From contig JABUQX010125886.1 of the NCBI GenBank assembly GCA_015478945.1, positions 1-34,448 of the forward strand: a DNA stretch of 34,448 nucleotides, given 5' to 3'. Position 1 is the first letter of the stretch; each line of letters opens with the position of its first letter. Both the position numbers and the translations under genes were made by a program. The notes beneath the pieces were generated by a model. It had not been told where the DNA came from. It saw nothing but the letters and a program-made list of their open reading frames with translations, and ran no database searches. Positions 1 through 9,956 of the stretch are shown here, in pieces. The stretch is from Trachelipus rathkii (taxonomy: Eukaryota; Arthropoda; Malacostraca; Isopoda; Trachelipodidae).

Positions 1-800
1 AGGGGCGAAAGACTGTAATAAATTAACTTTTTGTATAAATTATAGTTTTTATATCTATTTAATTATAATTAATTTAAATATAATGGATAAATAAGTAGTT
101 TTATATTATATTGCCAAGGGTATAATTACCATATAAATATTCTTGTTTACGAAAATTAAGAATTAAAAGTCTATCTATATATGGTTAATGTAATATCTTA
201 TATATTATATAGCTATATATTAAAATATTCATTTTATTGATATATATATTATATATATATAATAATATATAAAGTAATATGTTATGTGTAAATTATGTTG
301 TGTTTTCTAGTTAGCTTCTTAGTAGCTAACTTGGTTCGAGTTAATAAATTAAATAGTATTAAGTTTAAATAACCTATATCTGAGGTTATTGTTTTTAAAT
401 TGAGAATTTGTAATTTTTTAAAAAAATTTAAATTTTCTTTAACTTGTGTTGATTTATAAAGATTGCAACATTTTAATAATTATTTAATTATTTGGTCTCA
501 ATTATCTTAATTGAAACGTATTACTTTCATCGCTATGTATATATCGAAAACTAGTAATAGTGTACTAACAATTAGAATAATCTGTATACCATTTATATTA
601 TATTTAATATAAATTCAACTGTATTAACATATTTATGTTAGTGGTAAATATGAAAAAAAATATTTTACTTTTTTTTTTTTATATTTTTTTATATTTTTAT
701 ATCCAATAATCTACACGTATATAAAGGATAGTATATGAAATACTATTGGATACAATAAATGCCGCTTTGGTTAATCCATTCCATTTAGCAAGTAAATAGA
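1..800. other. AT-rich stretch without recognisable gene
   Basis: Very AT-rich sequence with short A, T and TA runs, including a T-dominated run near 665-705. Stop codons are dense in all frames. I see no coding, RNA or mobile-element signal. Confidence 0.7.
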
Positions 801-1130
801 TACTTTTTCATGGAGCGGCTCAGAGCCGGACGGTGAGCACACGAGGGGGTGTCAACGTTATCGTACTATTAGCGCATACCAAGCTGAGGCGACGTAAGAG
901 CGGAAGGAACCCCGCCAGCGAACACGGCGCCATTGTCTAACTATCAGAGGGCAGGGGGATATCGCGGAGACCCTTCCACACCCGCGCTAATAGTGAGTGG
1001 GCCAATTTATGCTCAAACACGTCAGCGTTACCCATCATCCTTACAACTCTAAGCAGAAGGTCGAGAGACCGCCGACTCCTTTTGTGTTCACTCTATTGCA
1101 AGGTTGGAGTCCATGGTATGTCTCTACTTG
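800..1130. other. GC-richer island with an 11-bp inverted repeat, unidentified
   Basis: About 330 bp clearly richer in GC than its flanks. ACTATTAGCGC at 865-875 is the exact reverse complement of GCGCTAATAGT at 984-994, giving an 11-bp stem around a loop of about 108 nt. A small hairpin (CGGCT, 3-nt loop, AGCCG) lies near 815-830. A 10-bp near-direct repeat (GTCAACGTTA at 851-860, GTCAGCGTTA at 1021-1030) is also present. No open frame runs through the island and I recognise no family. It could be a degraded repeat or a structured noncoding sequence. Confidence 0.4.
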
Positions 1131-2920
1131 GTGTAGAATAAAATAACATTTCTATTAATAACATAGTTTATTCATTACATGCTGATTCTAAAATCATGTA
1201 ATCATTTTTAATTTCTATTCCCTACCCTATGTACGCTTTAGTGTATGGAGTATTCCTGAGACAATGATCGTATCAATATAGAAATTGGCCAAATATATAA
1301 TAACTTTCCTTTTGTTTTTGCATTTTCACATACAAAGTCATGGTTTCACTATAGAGCATGATTGGCACATATACTATGTTATCGCTCATGTTTGTCATCT
1401 TGTAGAACCTATGACTTAGTTTAATTCACGAGGAGTAGTCACATTGGCGGGTAAACTTTCTGTCGATGTTTTCTCTCCTTACCTTAGGTGTGATTACTCA
1501 CTCATCTCCCATCTATAAAAAATATTAGATCACCTCTATTGCAATATTATATATGCTTATTAATAATATTTAATATTTTAACTTAGCAGATTTATGGTTA
1601 ATGAACTTAAGTCCTTTCTCTGAATTAAATACTCATTATATCCTTAACAAGACTAATAACTCTTATCGATAATATCTCATTTATATTATAGATTGTTGAT
1701 CAAGTACTATCGAGGACAGCTCATAATAAGGCGCTTGTTATAGTCCCTATTAATTCTATAAAAACACATAGGTACCGGCTGTTACTACAATATTTTATAT
1801 TCTTTAGTGATCTTAGGTTACACACTTTTATACACACATATAATATTAAATAACAATCATTACTACTGTTAGAAAACTTCTTCATTAGCGGGTAAATAAG
1901 TTAGTATCTAACAGGAGGATAATAATAATATATATATAGCCCTATATCACTATTATATATTGTAGTTATAGCTAGAACCGTGATATAACCTCTATACTTT
2001 ACATCAGTATAGTAATTATATCTAATACCATATACCATAGGGTGCCATATTTGATAATAAGGGCACCTTCATCGAAACTGATTATTAAAGATTAACTTCT
2101 CTTAAATCTCGAATATGGTAGTATTGCCATTTTAATATTGTCAAGTAGATTCTGGACGAAGTGATTATCAAAGTGAGAGGTAAGCGAGAACTAGAAAATA
2201 TATTATAATAAAGAGGTTCAAGAAAGTTTATGTAAAGTATATATTAAGTTTATGTAGAACGCCAGTACCCTTACTGTGATTCTCCAAATGCCGTGATTAA
2301 TTAATAAACTCCGCAATCTTTTAGATTAATTATTACCATATATATATATCATTCATTTTATGGATACTACTATATATGTATATTACCACTTATATTAATC
2401 ACCATATATGCATATGTCGTATCATTTTATTTTACCTTACAACTCTATTATTAACGATCTATATATTCGATCTCTCCTCATAATAGGTTATACTCATATA
2501 TATACATAAATCTATTATACTATGACTATTCTCTATATATACCAGCAGTTTCCTGAGATTCTTACTAAATATTATGTATTTATATTTCTTATTCACAAAT
2601 AATTAATTAATTTTTTATTTATTATATATACTCTCTATAGAATTGTATTCTATAATGAGTATATACTAATTAATTTTAAATAATATTGATATTAATTATA
2701 TGTTATATACTATAGGAACATGTCGTCTTTCTGTTGTTTATATTATAAATTATAATTTATTTTATTTATGATCACTTGAAAATATATTATCCCTATTATT
2801 TAATGATCTACATACAAATCTAGATAGTTGCATTAATTTAAAGTACTCACAGTGGTGAGCTCTACTTAACAGGGCCGTTGAGTAGTATGAGTCTCTAGTG
2901 TTGACTATTATTAAACTATA
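1131..2920. other. AT-rich stretch without recognisable gene
   Basis: AT-rich sequence with scattered TA runs (for example 1925-1960 and 2335-2375). No open frame of note and no RNA gene or mobile-element signature seen. Confidence 0.65.
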
Positions 2921-2925
2921 TTATC

Positions 2926-2968
2926 ATTATATTAATACTATTAATATTATATATAGTATTAATATAAT
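2926..2968. repeat. Perfect 15-bp inverted repeat with 13-nt loop
   Basis: Bases 2926-2940 are the exact reverse complement of 2954-2968, separated by 13 nt. The stem is made almost wholly of A and T, so chance formation in this AT-rich context is likely. It sits just upstream of a purine-rich tract (2990-3180). Confidence 0.6.
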
Positions 2969-2989
2969 TAATAATATATGATTCTGAAC

Positions 2990-3180
2990 AGTTGTCACGA
3001 GTTAAAACAGACGCGGTAAAACAAGAGGGAAGCGAAAAAAAGGGAAACATCAGAACAGGAGAACTTAGGATAAGAAGAATATTTAGATTTAATATGAGAA
3101 AAATATATATAAAATTTATAAGAAGGCAACAACTATTTGCTTTGAAAATTCTGTTTTTAATCAGAAGAGAAAGTTAAGTT
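2990..3180 (+). other. Purine-rich tract with a 61-codon basic open frame, not called as a gene
   Basis: The + strand is strongly purine-biased. An open frame at 2992-3177 needs a TTG start and encodes a Lys/Arg-rich peptide, as expected from AAA and AGA codons in a purine tract. There is no recognisable motif and no ATG start, so the open frame is best explained by composition. Confidence 0.3.
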
Positions 3181-3660
3181 GAAAGTAAATTTAAGTGTTT
3201 GAAATTTAATAAACTAGTAAAATATTTTAGATGATTCGAAAATTTCAGAAATATTTGAAAGATTTTAAATTAATATTTCAAATAATAAAAAGTTTTAAAT
3301 ATGAGATGGAGGGACGCTAGACCACATATTATCTTCATTTGTCAATTTATTTCTTTTAATTTATTATTTTTAATGACCTAAATTAATTAACAAAGAGAAA
3401 CATTTTATCTTTTTGAAACTGTTAATTCAAGAAGGTGAAAACAGAGACTTTGGTGTGATAGACTGCCAATCCTCGAGTAAAAACCGCTCGTCGCTCTGAG
3501 TCATAATGAGAGTTATAACTCTTCGAACTGATATAAGTCAAGGGGCTGAAGACCCTCTTATCCATCATAAATTTTTCTAATTTTCTCAACTAATTGGTAG
3601 TGATTTTGATGGGATTTATAAACCTTTCAATCACCAACACCCACCTGCTACCTGTGGCGG
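3181..3660. other. Unidentified sequence; GC-richer at 3430-3660
   Basis: The first part is AT-rich. From about 3430 to 3660 GC rises and the sequence looks more complex, with CA-rich text at 3630-3660 just before a (TA)n tract. It may be a repeat fragment. No open frame or known motif is apparent. Confidence 0.4.
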
Positions 3661-3669
3661 ACTAAGGTG

Positions 3670-3850
3670 ATTGTGTAATAATAATAAAATATATATATTA
3701 TATATATATAATATAATATACTTATATATATTATAAATATATTATATATATATTATATATATTATTATATATTATATTTATTATAATTATATAATTATAT
3801 GATATAAATATATATACTAATATTAATATATATACTAAAATATTAATTAA
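3670..3850. repeat. (TA)n microsatellite tract
   Basis: Imperfect TA/TATATA and ATTATA repeats cover nearly the whole interval. Confidence 0.9.
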
Positions 3851-3854
3851 TACC

Positions 3855-4080
3855 ATGCAAATATCTAAGAAATCACTTATTGCAGAGTAAAGGAAGCAGA
3901 CAATAGGAATACTGAGAATGAAATAAAATTACAGTAAGGTAATCAATCTGCCCTGAGATATATAAAATCAAGTTGTAAATTTCAAGCTGAAACTTGCTCA
4001 TTTGTAAGGCTTTTTTCTGCACCCATAACCTATTTTCTCAGCTTGTTCAAGAAACATCTGCAAAGTAAGAATTAATAAAT
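3855..4080. other. Short unique island between (TA)n tracts; possible exon edge on the minus strand
   Basis: This is ordinary-complexity sequence isolated between two TA tracts. On the minus strand it begins with a splice-acceptor-like CTTACTTTGCAG, followed by an open stretch starting ATG TTT CTT GAA CAA GCT GAG and continuing about 19 codons to a TGA. No family is recognisable from so short a peptide. The acceptor-like context could be chance. Confidence 0.2.
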
Positions 4081-4389
4081 AGCTATTATATATAAACTAT
4101 ATATATAACTATATAACTATATATATATAAGTATATATAAATAGTTAATATATATATATATTATATTATATAATATATATATATATATATATAACTTATA
4201 TATGCTATATATATATATATATAATATATGAGAGTATAATATATATATATATTATATATAATATATATAATATATTATATTATATAATATATCGCATCTT
4301 ATATTTTTATATATATATTAATATAGTAACAGTATATATAGTATATATATATATTATAGTTATAGATTATATAATAAATACTTACCGTA

Positions 4390-4428
<39 letters not shown>

Positions 4429-4594
4429 CTTACTATATAATATAGTGATTAATATAAAGTAGTATTATAACTATATTTATATATATATAATATACAATAT
4501 ATTTATATATATAAAATAATATATATATATATATATAGTATATGGTATTATACTATATATATTTAAATATAATATATATATATATATATATTAT
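4081..4594. repeat. Long (TA)n microsatellite tract bounding the palindrome
   Basis: About 500 bp of imperfect TA repeats lying immediately outside the left end of the inverted repeat. A shorter TA tract lies outside the right end (15745-15830), so the palindrome may extend into these tracts, where alignment is meaningless. Confidence 0.9.
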
Positions 4595-4639
4595 AAACGT
4601 TTCTATTTTTAATAAATCTGGTTTTTAATAATAAAAAGC

Positions 4640-5640
4640 ATAACTAAAACTAAATATTCTTGATGAGGATATATAAATAGTTTTGATTAAAAAATGTTTC
4701 ATTATATGCACTTATTTGAAGATGGACAGCGAGTCGTTAAATATTAAAGGTTGATTTGGTTTAAAAACACACCAAATTTTTTTTCGTAATTACGGAATGT
4801 TGTCGACGTTTCGAGAGAGTGACCATTCCTATCATCAGGATACTTTCAATAGTATTAAACTCCAATAATTAACAGCAGGAAGCTTAATAGCAGGTGACCT
4901 TTGGAGTTTATAAAAGGTGTTATACTATCACAAAAACTTTATTGTTAAACACATGGTAAAACTTAGAATAATTACAGGTGGAATGGGCCGCTGTCATTAT
5001 TGAGTGAGAGATTAAAAGTGGTTATGTACAGAGATTCCAAAATTTTTAAATCGTGTAGTTGTTTGGCTTGAGATAAAATAATAAAGTGGGTTAGATTTAT
5101 AAGGTGATTTTTCGTGAGACTGTGATTCTTAATATTGGAAGGGGGTGGAGATGTGAAAAAGGTTATGGTCCTTGCCAAACAGCCTCTATGCTCATCTGCT
5201 CTAAAGGAGGGTGCTACTAACATAGGTGCTAGTACAGGCACAACAAGAATATTTGATAGCTGGGAAATCGGTAAAGGATCTTTGCTGCTTAGGAGGGACC
5301 TTATTGAAGAATTAGGGGTAAATATAAAAAATAAATTTCAATAGGTGTAACAATTATGTAAAATTTCAAGATCATTTTTTAATTTGATATAGTAGTGGTC
5401 ATTGATAGGATTTTAATGTAGAAGGGTTGTTTAGAAGCTGACAATATAGGTTCATGAGAGGAGTGGCGTATGATTTGTTTAAAAATCTTTTTATTAACTA
5501 AATCAAGGGAAGAAGGGAACAGATTACAGTTGAAATATTTGATGAAGAAGGAGAATTTTTTATGTAGTTCATGATAGTTGGAGGTCATTTGAAAAGCCCT
5601 ATAAATTAATGTTTTTATGCTGTTACACTTATTATATATA
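4640..5640 (-). pseudogene. Penelope-like element B, 3' part: linker, GIY-YIG endonuclease and 3' tail (left arm)
   Basis: Penelope-like elements encode a telomerase-related reverse transcriptase followed by a GIY-YIG endonuclease. Here, on the minus strand, 5588-5379 reads as the linker region (HKKFSFFIKYF...LFPSSLDLVNKKI...FYIKI). 5251-5207 in another frame gives YSCCACTSTYVSSTL, resembling the GIY-YIG core with its Cys pair and the Y-V-G-S-T stretch (G is S here). 5199-5179 gives ADEHRGC, the arginine/EH segment. 5067-5023 gives AKQLHDLKILESLYI, and the frame ends in SLNNDSGPFHL at 4972, like the conserved C-terminus of these proteins. At least one frameshift separates the core from the ADEHRG block. 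No RT domain is present on this fragment, so the element is 5' truncated or joined to other sequence at the TA tract beyond 5640. About 300 bp after the stop form a 3' tail. Confidence 0.8.
4801..4840 (-). ncRNA. Hammerhead-ribozyme-like relic in the PLE-B 3' tail
   Basis: Read on the minus strand, CTGATGA (4838-4832) is followed 19 nt later by GAAAC (4812-4808) and then GTCGAC. CUGAUGA and GAAA are the two conserved core strings of the hammerhead ribozyme, and PLEs are known to carry small type I hammerheads. The segment between them (stem II position) pairs poorly here, and I could not fold a convincing stem I or III, so this may be a decayed or non-functional copy. The right-arm counterpart (about 15420-15480) is too scrambled to support it. 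Confidence 0.35.
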
Positions 5641-5960
5641 TTATATATATATTATATAATATATATATATAATATATATATTATATATAATATATAGATT
5701 ATATATAGATGTTTTTGTATATCGAATCTCTACATACATTATTAATATATACAATTATATATATATATATGTAATATAATATATATATATAATTAATAAT
5801 ATATAATATAAATATTATTATATATATATATATATATATATAGCGATTATATATATTATATATATTATTATACTATATATATATATATATGATATATATA
5901 TATATAATTATTAAATTTATTTTTAATATATTACTATATATATATATAGCAAGTATCACC
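5641..5960. repeat. (TA)-rich tract between the two PLE fragments (left arm)
   Basis: Imperfect TA/TATAATA repeats separate the PLE-A 3' end from the PLE-B linker. The right-arm counterpart is 13725-14180. Confidence 0.85.
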
Positions 5961-5984
5961 AAAACTGATTTAAACATGGTTTAA

Positions 5985-7720
5985 ATAATTATTAGCCGAC
6001 TAGTTTCGGGCAAGAATACCTTCTTCCCATTTCAAGGCTTACAATTATTAATGATAAAAAGATTTAAATAAAGATAATATAACATCATATAATATTAAAA
6101 TACATATAAAGTTAAAATAAATAAATCACTATAGTAAATTTAATCGATGCTACAATATTATGCAGTAAAGAGTTCTTGATTTAAACAAAAATCTCACTTC
6201 ATAGTATTAAAGACTGTTAAAAATTTTAGATTTTCATTTAAGGTCGGTTTGAGATGCAAATATACAAGGATTCTAACAACTGAAGTTCTGGTTGTCGCTT
6301 CAGTTTGGGACAATACATCCAAAAATGTGTTACCTGATTATGGTCGGCCTTCCTGAAGCGAGAATGAGCGTTTATAGCTGATAGGGAGTGATGTGAATTG
6401 ATTCGAAGATTCTAATGAAAACCTTGTATGCTCAGCAATACGTGTGGAAAGACTTCGTATGTTCTTTCCTTATGTTAGGTGGCATCGCAGTCCACCGCCA
6501 CTTATCAATGATATATTACTGTCAGAGCATAAAGGTAATGGAGTTTATCTTTGAATTTAAATATTTCCCAAAATTTTGTTTTTCATCCTCAAAAGTATAA
6601 AAATCTAAATATTTAAACTGTGGAAAGTTCTTGTTTTTAAGAACTTTAGCGTCAATCTTTTACGACGTAATTTCGTAATCTCATTCTGCCCCAAGAAAAA
6701 GGCAACAGCTCATATACAAAATATCTCTTAGGAAGCCTGTTTAACTTTAAACTTTGAGATTTGTCTTTAAAAATTTTTGTCTTACAGCATCGGTGTTGAG
6801 TCAATTATAAATTCTGCGAACCCATTCTTCAGAAATAGTGTTTTAAAAAAAATATTTCTTTGTAAAATTAACATGAAGATGACGAAATTTTGTATCCCTT
6901 GTCAAAAAGAGTTTAATTAAGTTGATGTTTAAAAAATATGAGGACATAAAGAATAAAGTTTTAGTTCGTCTAAGTTGTCCAGTTTAATGAGAGTACGATT
7001 TTTCTGAAGAATGGTGTGTAGACTTGTCTATCGTTATCCTTGCATATTATATTCGATATCCGAAATGCCCATACGAACTTATTTTGTTCTACATTCAACA
7101 GTGAATTTGTATAATTCGGGTGTTTGAGTGGACATATTGGCAAATACTTATCAACATGATCTTGGGACTTAAAATGAAAGAAAGGAGTCGTCCACATACC
7201 TCCTATAAAATATAGGGTTGAAATCTACTGGACAAAAAGTACCAAATTTTTTCATAAAACACATGAAGATGTACTAAGAGTATGGACCTAAAGGACTAGC
7301 CCATAGCGCCCATCAGACTGGGTTTATAAAATTTTCACCATTAAACATGGAATCATAATATCTTTGATGAAATGTATAAATACACTACCTAAAGCTTTTG
7401 ATCTGCGACCAAAGTGGTTTTTAATTTTTTTTGGTAAGAAAAATGAATTTCTGAACAATGAATTTTATATAATTTTCAAAAGTTTCATCTAATGGCACGT
7501 TGGTGAACAAACTTTGAACGTCGAATGCCATATAATAATTATTGGCATTTGAAAAGTTAACTATTTCATTGACGAAGGAAAAAGTGTCCTTTACTGAATA
7601 TTCATTAGACGCAATGTTCTTTCTAACAAAAAACTTTTGATAGGTGTAATTTACAGTGCCAATAGCAATAAGATTGGACGACCGGCAGTCAGGTTATGTA
7701 CTTTTGGTACATCCGTACAC
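5985..7720 (-). pseudogene. Penelope-like element A: degenerate RT and GIY-YIG region (left arm)
   Basis: Minus-strand copy with many frameshifts. Near 7718-7700 lies a damaged version of the YGLPKVHKP block. 7600-7480 retains text for FVNEIVNF, NANNYYMA and FDVQSLFTNVPLDET (RT motif A region). 7198-7187 encodes YVDD, the RT catalytic motif C, within FYRRYVDDSF. An open stretch at 7197-6970 includes FKSQDHVDKY, KHPNYTNSL and ICKDNDR...VYT (motif D and thumb-side text). 6460-6428 encodes IRSLSTRIAEH, the GIY-YIG segment with conserved Arg and EH, and 6276-6259 encodes LESLYI near the C-terminus. The RT N-terminus upstream of YGLPKVHKP is missing, as in typical 5'-truncated PLE copies. The 3' tail ends near 5985 with a hairpin-like sequence. 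Confidence 0.8.
5994..6040 (-). ncRNA. Structured 3' tail motif of PLE-A, hammerhead-like (left arm)
   Basis: On the minus strand the order is CCTTGAAA, then a stem made of GGGAAGAA and TTCTTGCCC, then CGAAAC and TAGTCGGC. The layout (core-like string, hairpin at stem II, CGAAAC) resembles a hammerhead whose CUGAUGA string has changed. The same motif occurs in the right arm at 13623-13669, so it is not a local error. Catalysis is unlikely with the altered core. Confidence 0.3.
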
Positions 7721-7830
7721 ATAGTTTGTATGGGGGCGCGGGTTCTTCCGCCCCTCCCTACGGGGGGGGGCGGGGCGGGGGCGGGGGGGGGGGGGGGGCT
7801 ATGGAGGAGCTTTGAAGTGCTTCGTCTGGC
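7721..7830. other. G-rich patch with long G runs (left arm)
   Basis: 7761-7799 is almost all G on the + strand, broken by single Cs. Both overlapping open frames across it (7637-7933 + and 7651-7911 -) are by-products of the homopolymer. The right-arm counterpart (11755-11845) is GC-rich but of ordinary complexity, so the long G run is specific to this arm and may be a base-calling artefact. Real G-runs could form quadruplexes. Confidence 0.7.
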
Positions 7831-9240
7831 TCGAGCCCTTACATTGCAATGTATTACCTTTACAATATTAATATTATCATTATTAAAATTTAATCGTTTA
7901 CGTATCTCCACAATATTAAGTCACACTGCTTAGTCTTTTCAATTGTGTGGTTTGTCCTAATGTTTCAAAGCTTATGGTACGTATTACTTATGATTTTTAT
8001 CAGTTATTCATCTGTCACTGTTCATTTGTTTTGACTTCACTGTGTATATAAATGTTTACTGGAGCAGATGTTTCCTTTGAAATTGTACAAGGAACAAGAA
8101 TAGGCAATAATTGTCCACTCGGCTCACAAAACTATTTGCTTAAATCTAGGTCTTTGCCTTTTTGCCTTGCGTTGTCGTGGATATACCGCTTTTGTGATCT
8201 TGTGCTTTGCCTTTTAATTTTCTGAATTACCGTAAAAATTGTCTACTGGGATTTCTATGATCAAAATTATCTTTTGGCTTTTCAATGTAACTATTCCTAA
8301 ACTTAAATTGTGATGTTAAAGCTGGTGGGTTTTCGATTATCTTTGATATTCGTATTATTAATCATAGTCCTACGTAGTGAAGAGAAGTTCTTGACGCCAG
8401 TAACAACTGTGACCTTTGAAAGAGCTACTTCAATCTAAACTGTGGAAAGGAAACAATTCACAATGAAGCCAAACCCACCTTACCGTCATCCATGCTCATC
8501 CCGTCAGTCTCGAATTTATACCATTATGTAAGGATTTTTGTCTTCCTTTTCATATTATTTGGTGCATTTCTCCCATATGTCGTAAGTTTCAGAGACAAAT
8601 TTAACACTTCACAGTTTAAGCAGCTAACCAAACTACCTCCTATGCGTGAAAAATGTGCTATTTAACGTGATTTTCAGAAATTTAACGAGCGACAGTACAT
8701 ACATTGTTTTGCTAGATCTAAGTTACAAGACCTACACCATCTTTTCTAATGATCATTGCTTGCCCTAATTTTAAATTGTTTTGGAAATTGTACCGTACTT
8801 ACAATTTCATGCCAATTGAAATCTTGAACATGTTTGAAAATTTGCTCATATTATTTGCAATTTTGAACTCTTTCGTATGATTTTTTAATGTTGCGACTTT
8901 GGAATTAGTTACCACAAAATTTCGTCGTATTTGATAATTTTATTAATATTGCCTTTATTAACTATAGTGAGTAAATTTCGAGCTATTTTTTTGCATAAAA
9001 AATTTTTCGCTATATTTAAAGTGCTTATTTGCTAAATTATATATTTATATATATATTTGGTATTGAATTTTGATGTCCTGGGTTCCTTTATTTATTTAAA
9101 CTATTGTGTCAATTTTCGTTCGTTACACACTGTGCTTTACTCAGACACATATTCTCCAACAAAATATTGCATTTTAATAAAAATCTTATTGTGCAGTTGC
9201 GAAGGTGTTTTGCATATTGCATTGCTAAGCAATCTTTATT
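7830..9240. other. Unrecognised inner part of the left arm
   Basis: This segment lies between the PLE-A 5' end and the minisatellite and matches 10470-11740 in reverse complement. On the + strand at about 8600-8645 it encodes FNTSQFKQLTKLPPMRE, matching FKELTKLPPMRKN on the minus strand of the right arm. That orientation is opposite to PLE-A. The block is frameshifted and I do not recognise a family. The remainder is AT-rich with no other coding signal. Confidence 0.5.
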
Positions 9241-9254
9241 GTGCAGGTGTTGAG

Positions 9255-9893
9255 TTGTAAAGGCAGTGGTTCAAGCGCAGCACAAAAGGTGGTGCGGTGC
9301 AGTGCGGAACGGTTCGGTGCAGTGCTAGTGCAAGCGGAACGGTGCGGTGCGGTGTATTGACTTCATCCGTGCGCTTTTTTTCATACCTGCGCGTTCACTT
9401 TACACGTGCCGCAGTCGCTTTCGAGTGCGCATTGTTTTCACACTGCGCTGTTCACTTTAAACGTCGCGCAGTTTTTCCAATATTACAGGAGTGCGCATTG
9501 GTTTCACACCTGCGCTGTTCATTTTAAACGGTGGCGCAGTTCATTTCAAATCGTGCGCATTTGTTTTCAACCTGCCTGTTGTCAATTTAACGTGCCCAGT
9601 TCTTTAATATGTGCGGCAGTGATCTTGTAGTTGCTTAACTGTTGTCAATTGATTTTTTTTCTCGTGTGCGCAATTGACTTCTTTGTTTGTTCATATGTGC
9701 GCAGTTGACTTTGTGTTTGCTTCCCGTGTGCTCAGTCAACTTATACGTGCGCGGACTTTGTGTTTGCTTCTATGTGCGCAGTAACTTTGCAGTTGCTTTA
9801 CGTTTGCGCAGTCAACTTCATACGTGCGCAATTGACTTTGTGTGTGTTTCACGTGGGCAGTGACTTTGCAGGTGCTTCACGTGTGCGCAGTCA
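9255..9893. repeat. TGCGCA-rich minisatellite, left half
   Basis: Degenerate tandem units of roughly 20-30 bp, each carrying the self-complementary hexamer TGCGCA (for example near 9428, 9492, 9555, 9667, 9697, 9774, 9807, 9828 and 9888). Outer units look like TGCGCAGTTCATTTTAAACG. Inner units look like TGCGCAGTGACTTTG followed by a GTTGCTTCACG-type tail. A GCGGTGCAGTGCGGAACG-like short-repeat zone lies at 9290-9355. Open frames here (9297-9527 and 9406-9630) translate the repeat and are not genes. The array is mirrored at 9957-10465. Confidence 0.85.
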
Positions 9894-9956
9894 AACTTAT
9901 ACGTGCGGTCAGATTGAGCTTTTGTTTGGCATTCATATGTGCGCACTTATAGTGCT
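9894..9956. other. Palindrome centre / spacer
   Basis: Stretch of about 60 bp with no clear partner in the other arm, containing one more TGCGCA unit (near 9940). Because flanking units are similar, the true turning point could be shifted by one or two repeat units. Confidence 0.55.

Larger units (their letters stand above)
4595..9893. repeat. Left arm of an ~11-kb imperfect palindrome
   Basis: This arm is the reverse complement of about 9957-15741. Anchors seen by eye include: 4595-4640 with 15700-15741 (AAACGTTTC... against ...GAAACGTTT); 5023-5067 with 15102-15131 (AKQLHDLKIL-encoding block); 5994-6040 with 13623-13669; 6428-6460 with 13185-13212; 7500-7600 with 11970-12120; 8600-8640 with 11030-11110; and 9180-9260 with 10440-10550. 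The arms are unequal (about 5.3 and 5.8 kb) and differ by many small indels and substitutions, in coding-derived and noncoding parts alike. Order within the arm from the outer end: PLE-B 3' part, TA tract, PLE-A, G-rich patch, unknown segment, minisatellite. Confidence 0.92.

Noticed and set aside
7637..7933. Open frames of 98 and 86 codons on both strands, with Gly- or Pro-rich cores
   Set aside because: They exist only because the G run encodes Gly/Pro without stops, and the right arm does not preserve them.
9297..9630. Overlapping plus-strand open frames rich in Cys, His and Phe
   Set aside because: They are translations of the TGCGCA minisatellite, and the mirrored half gives similar peptides on the minus strand.
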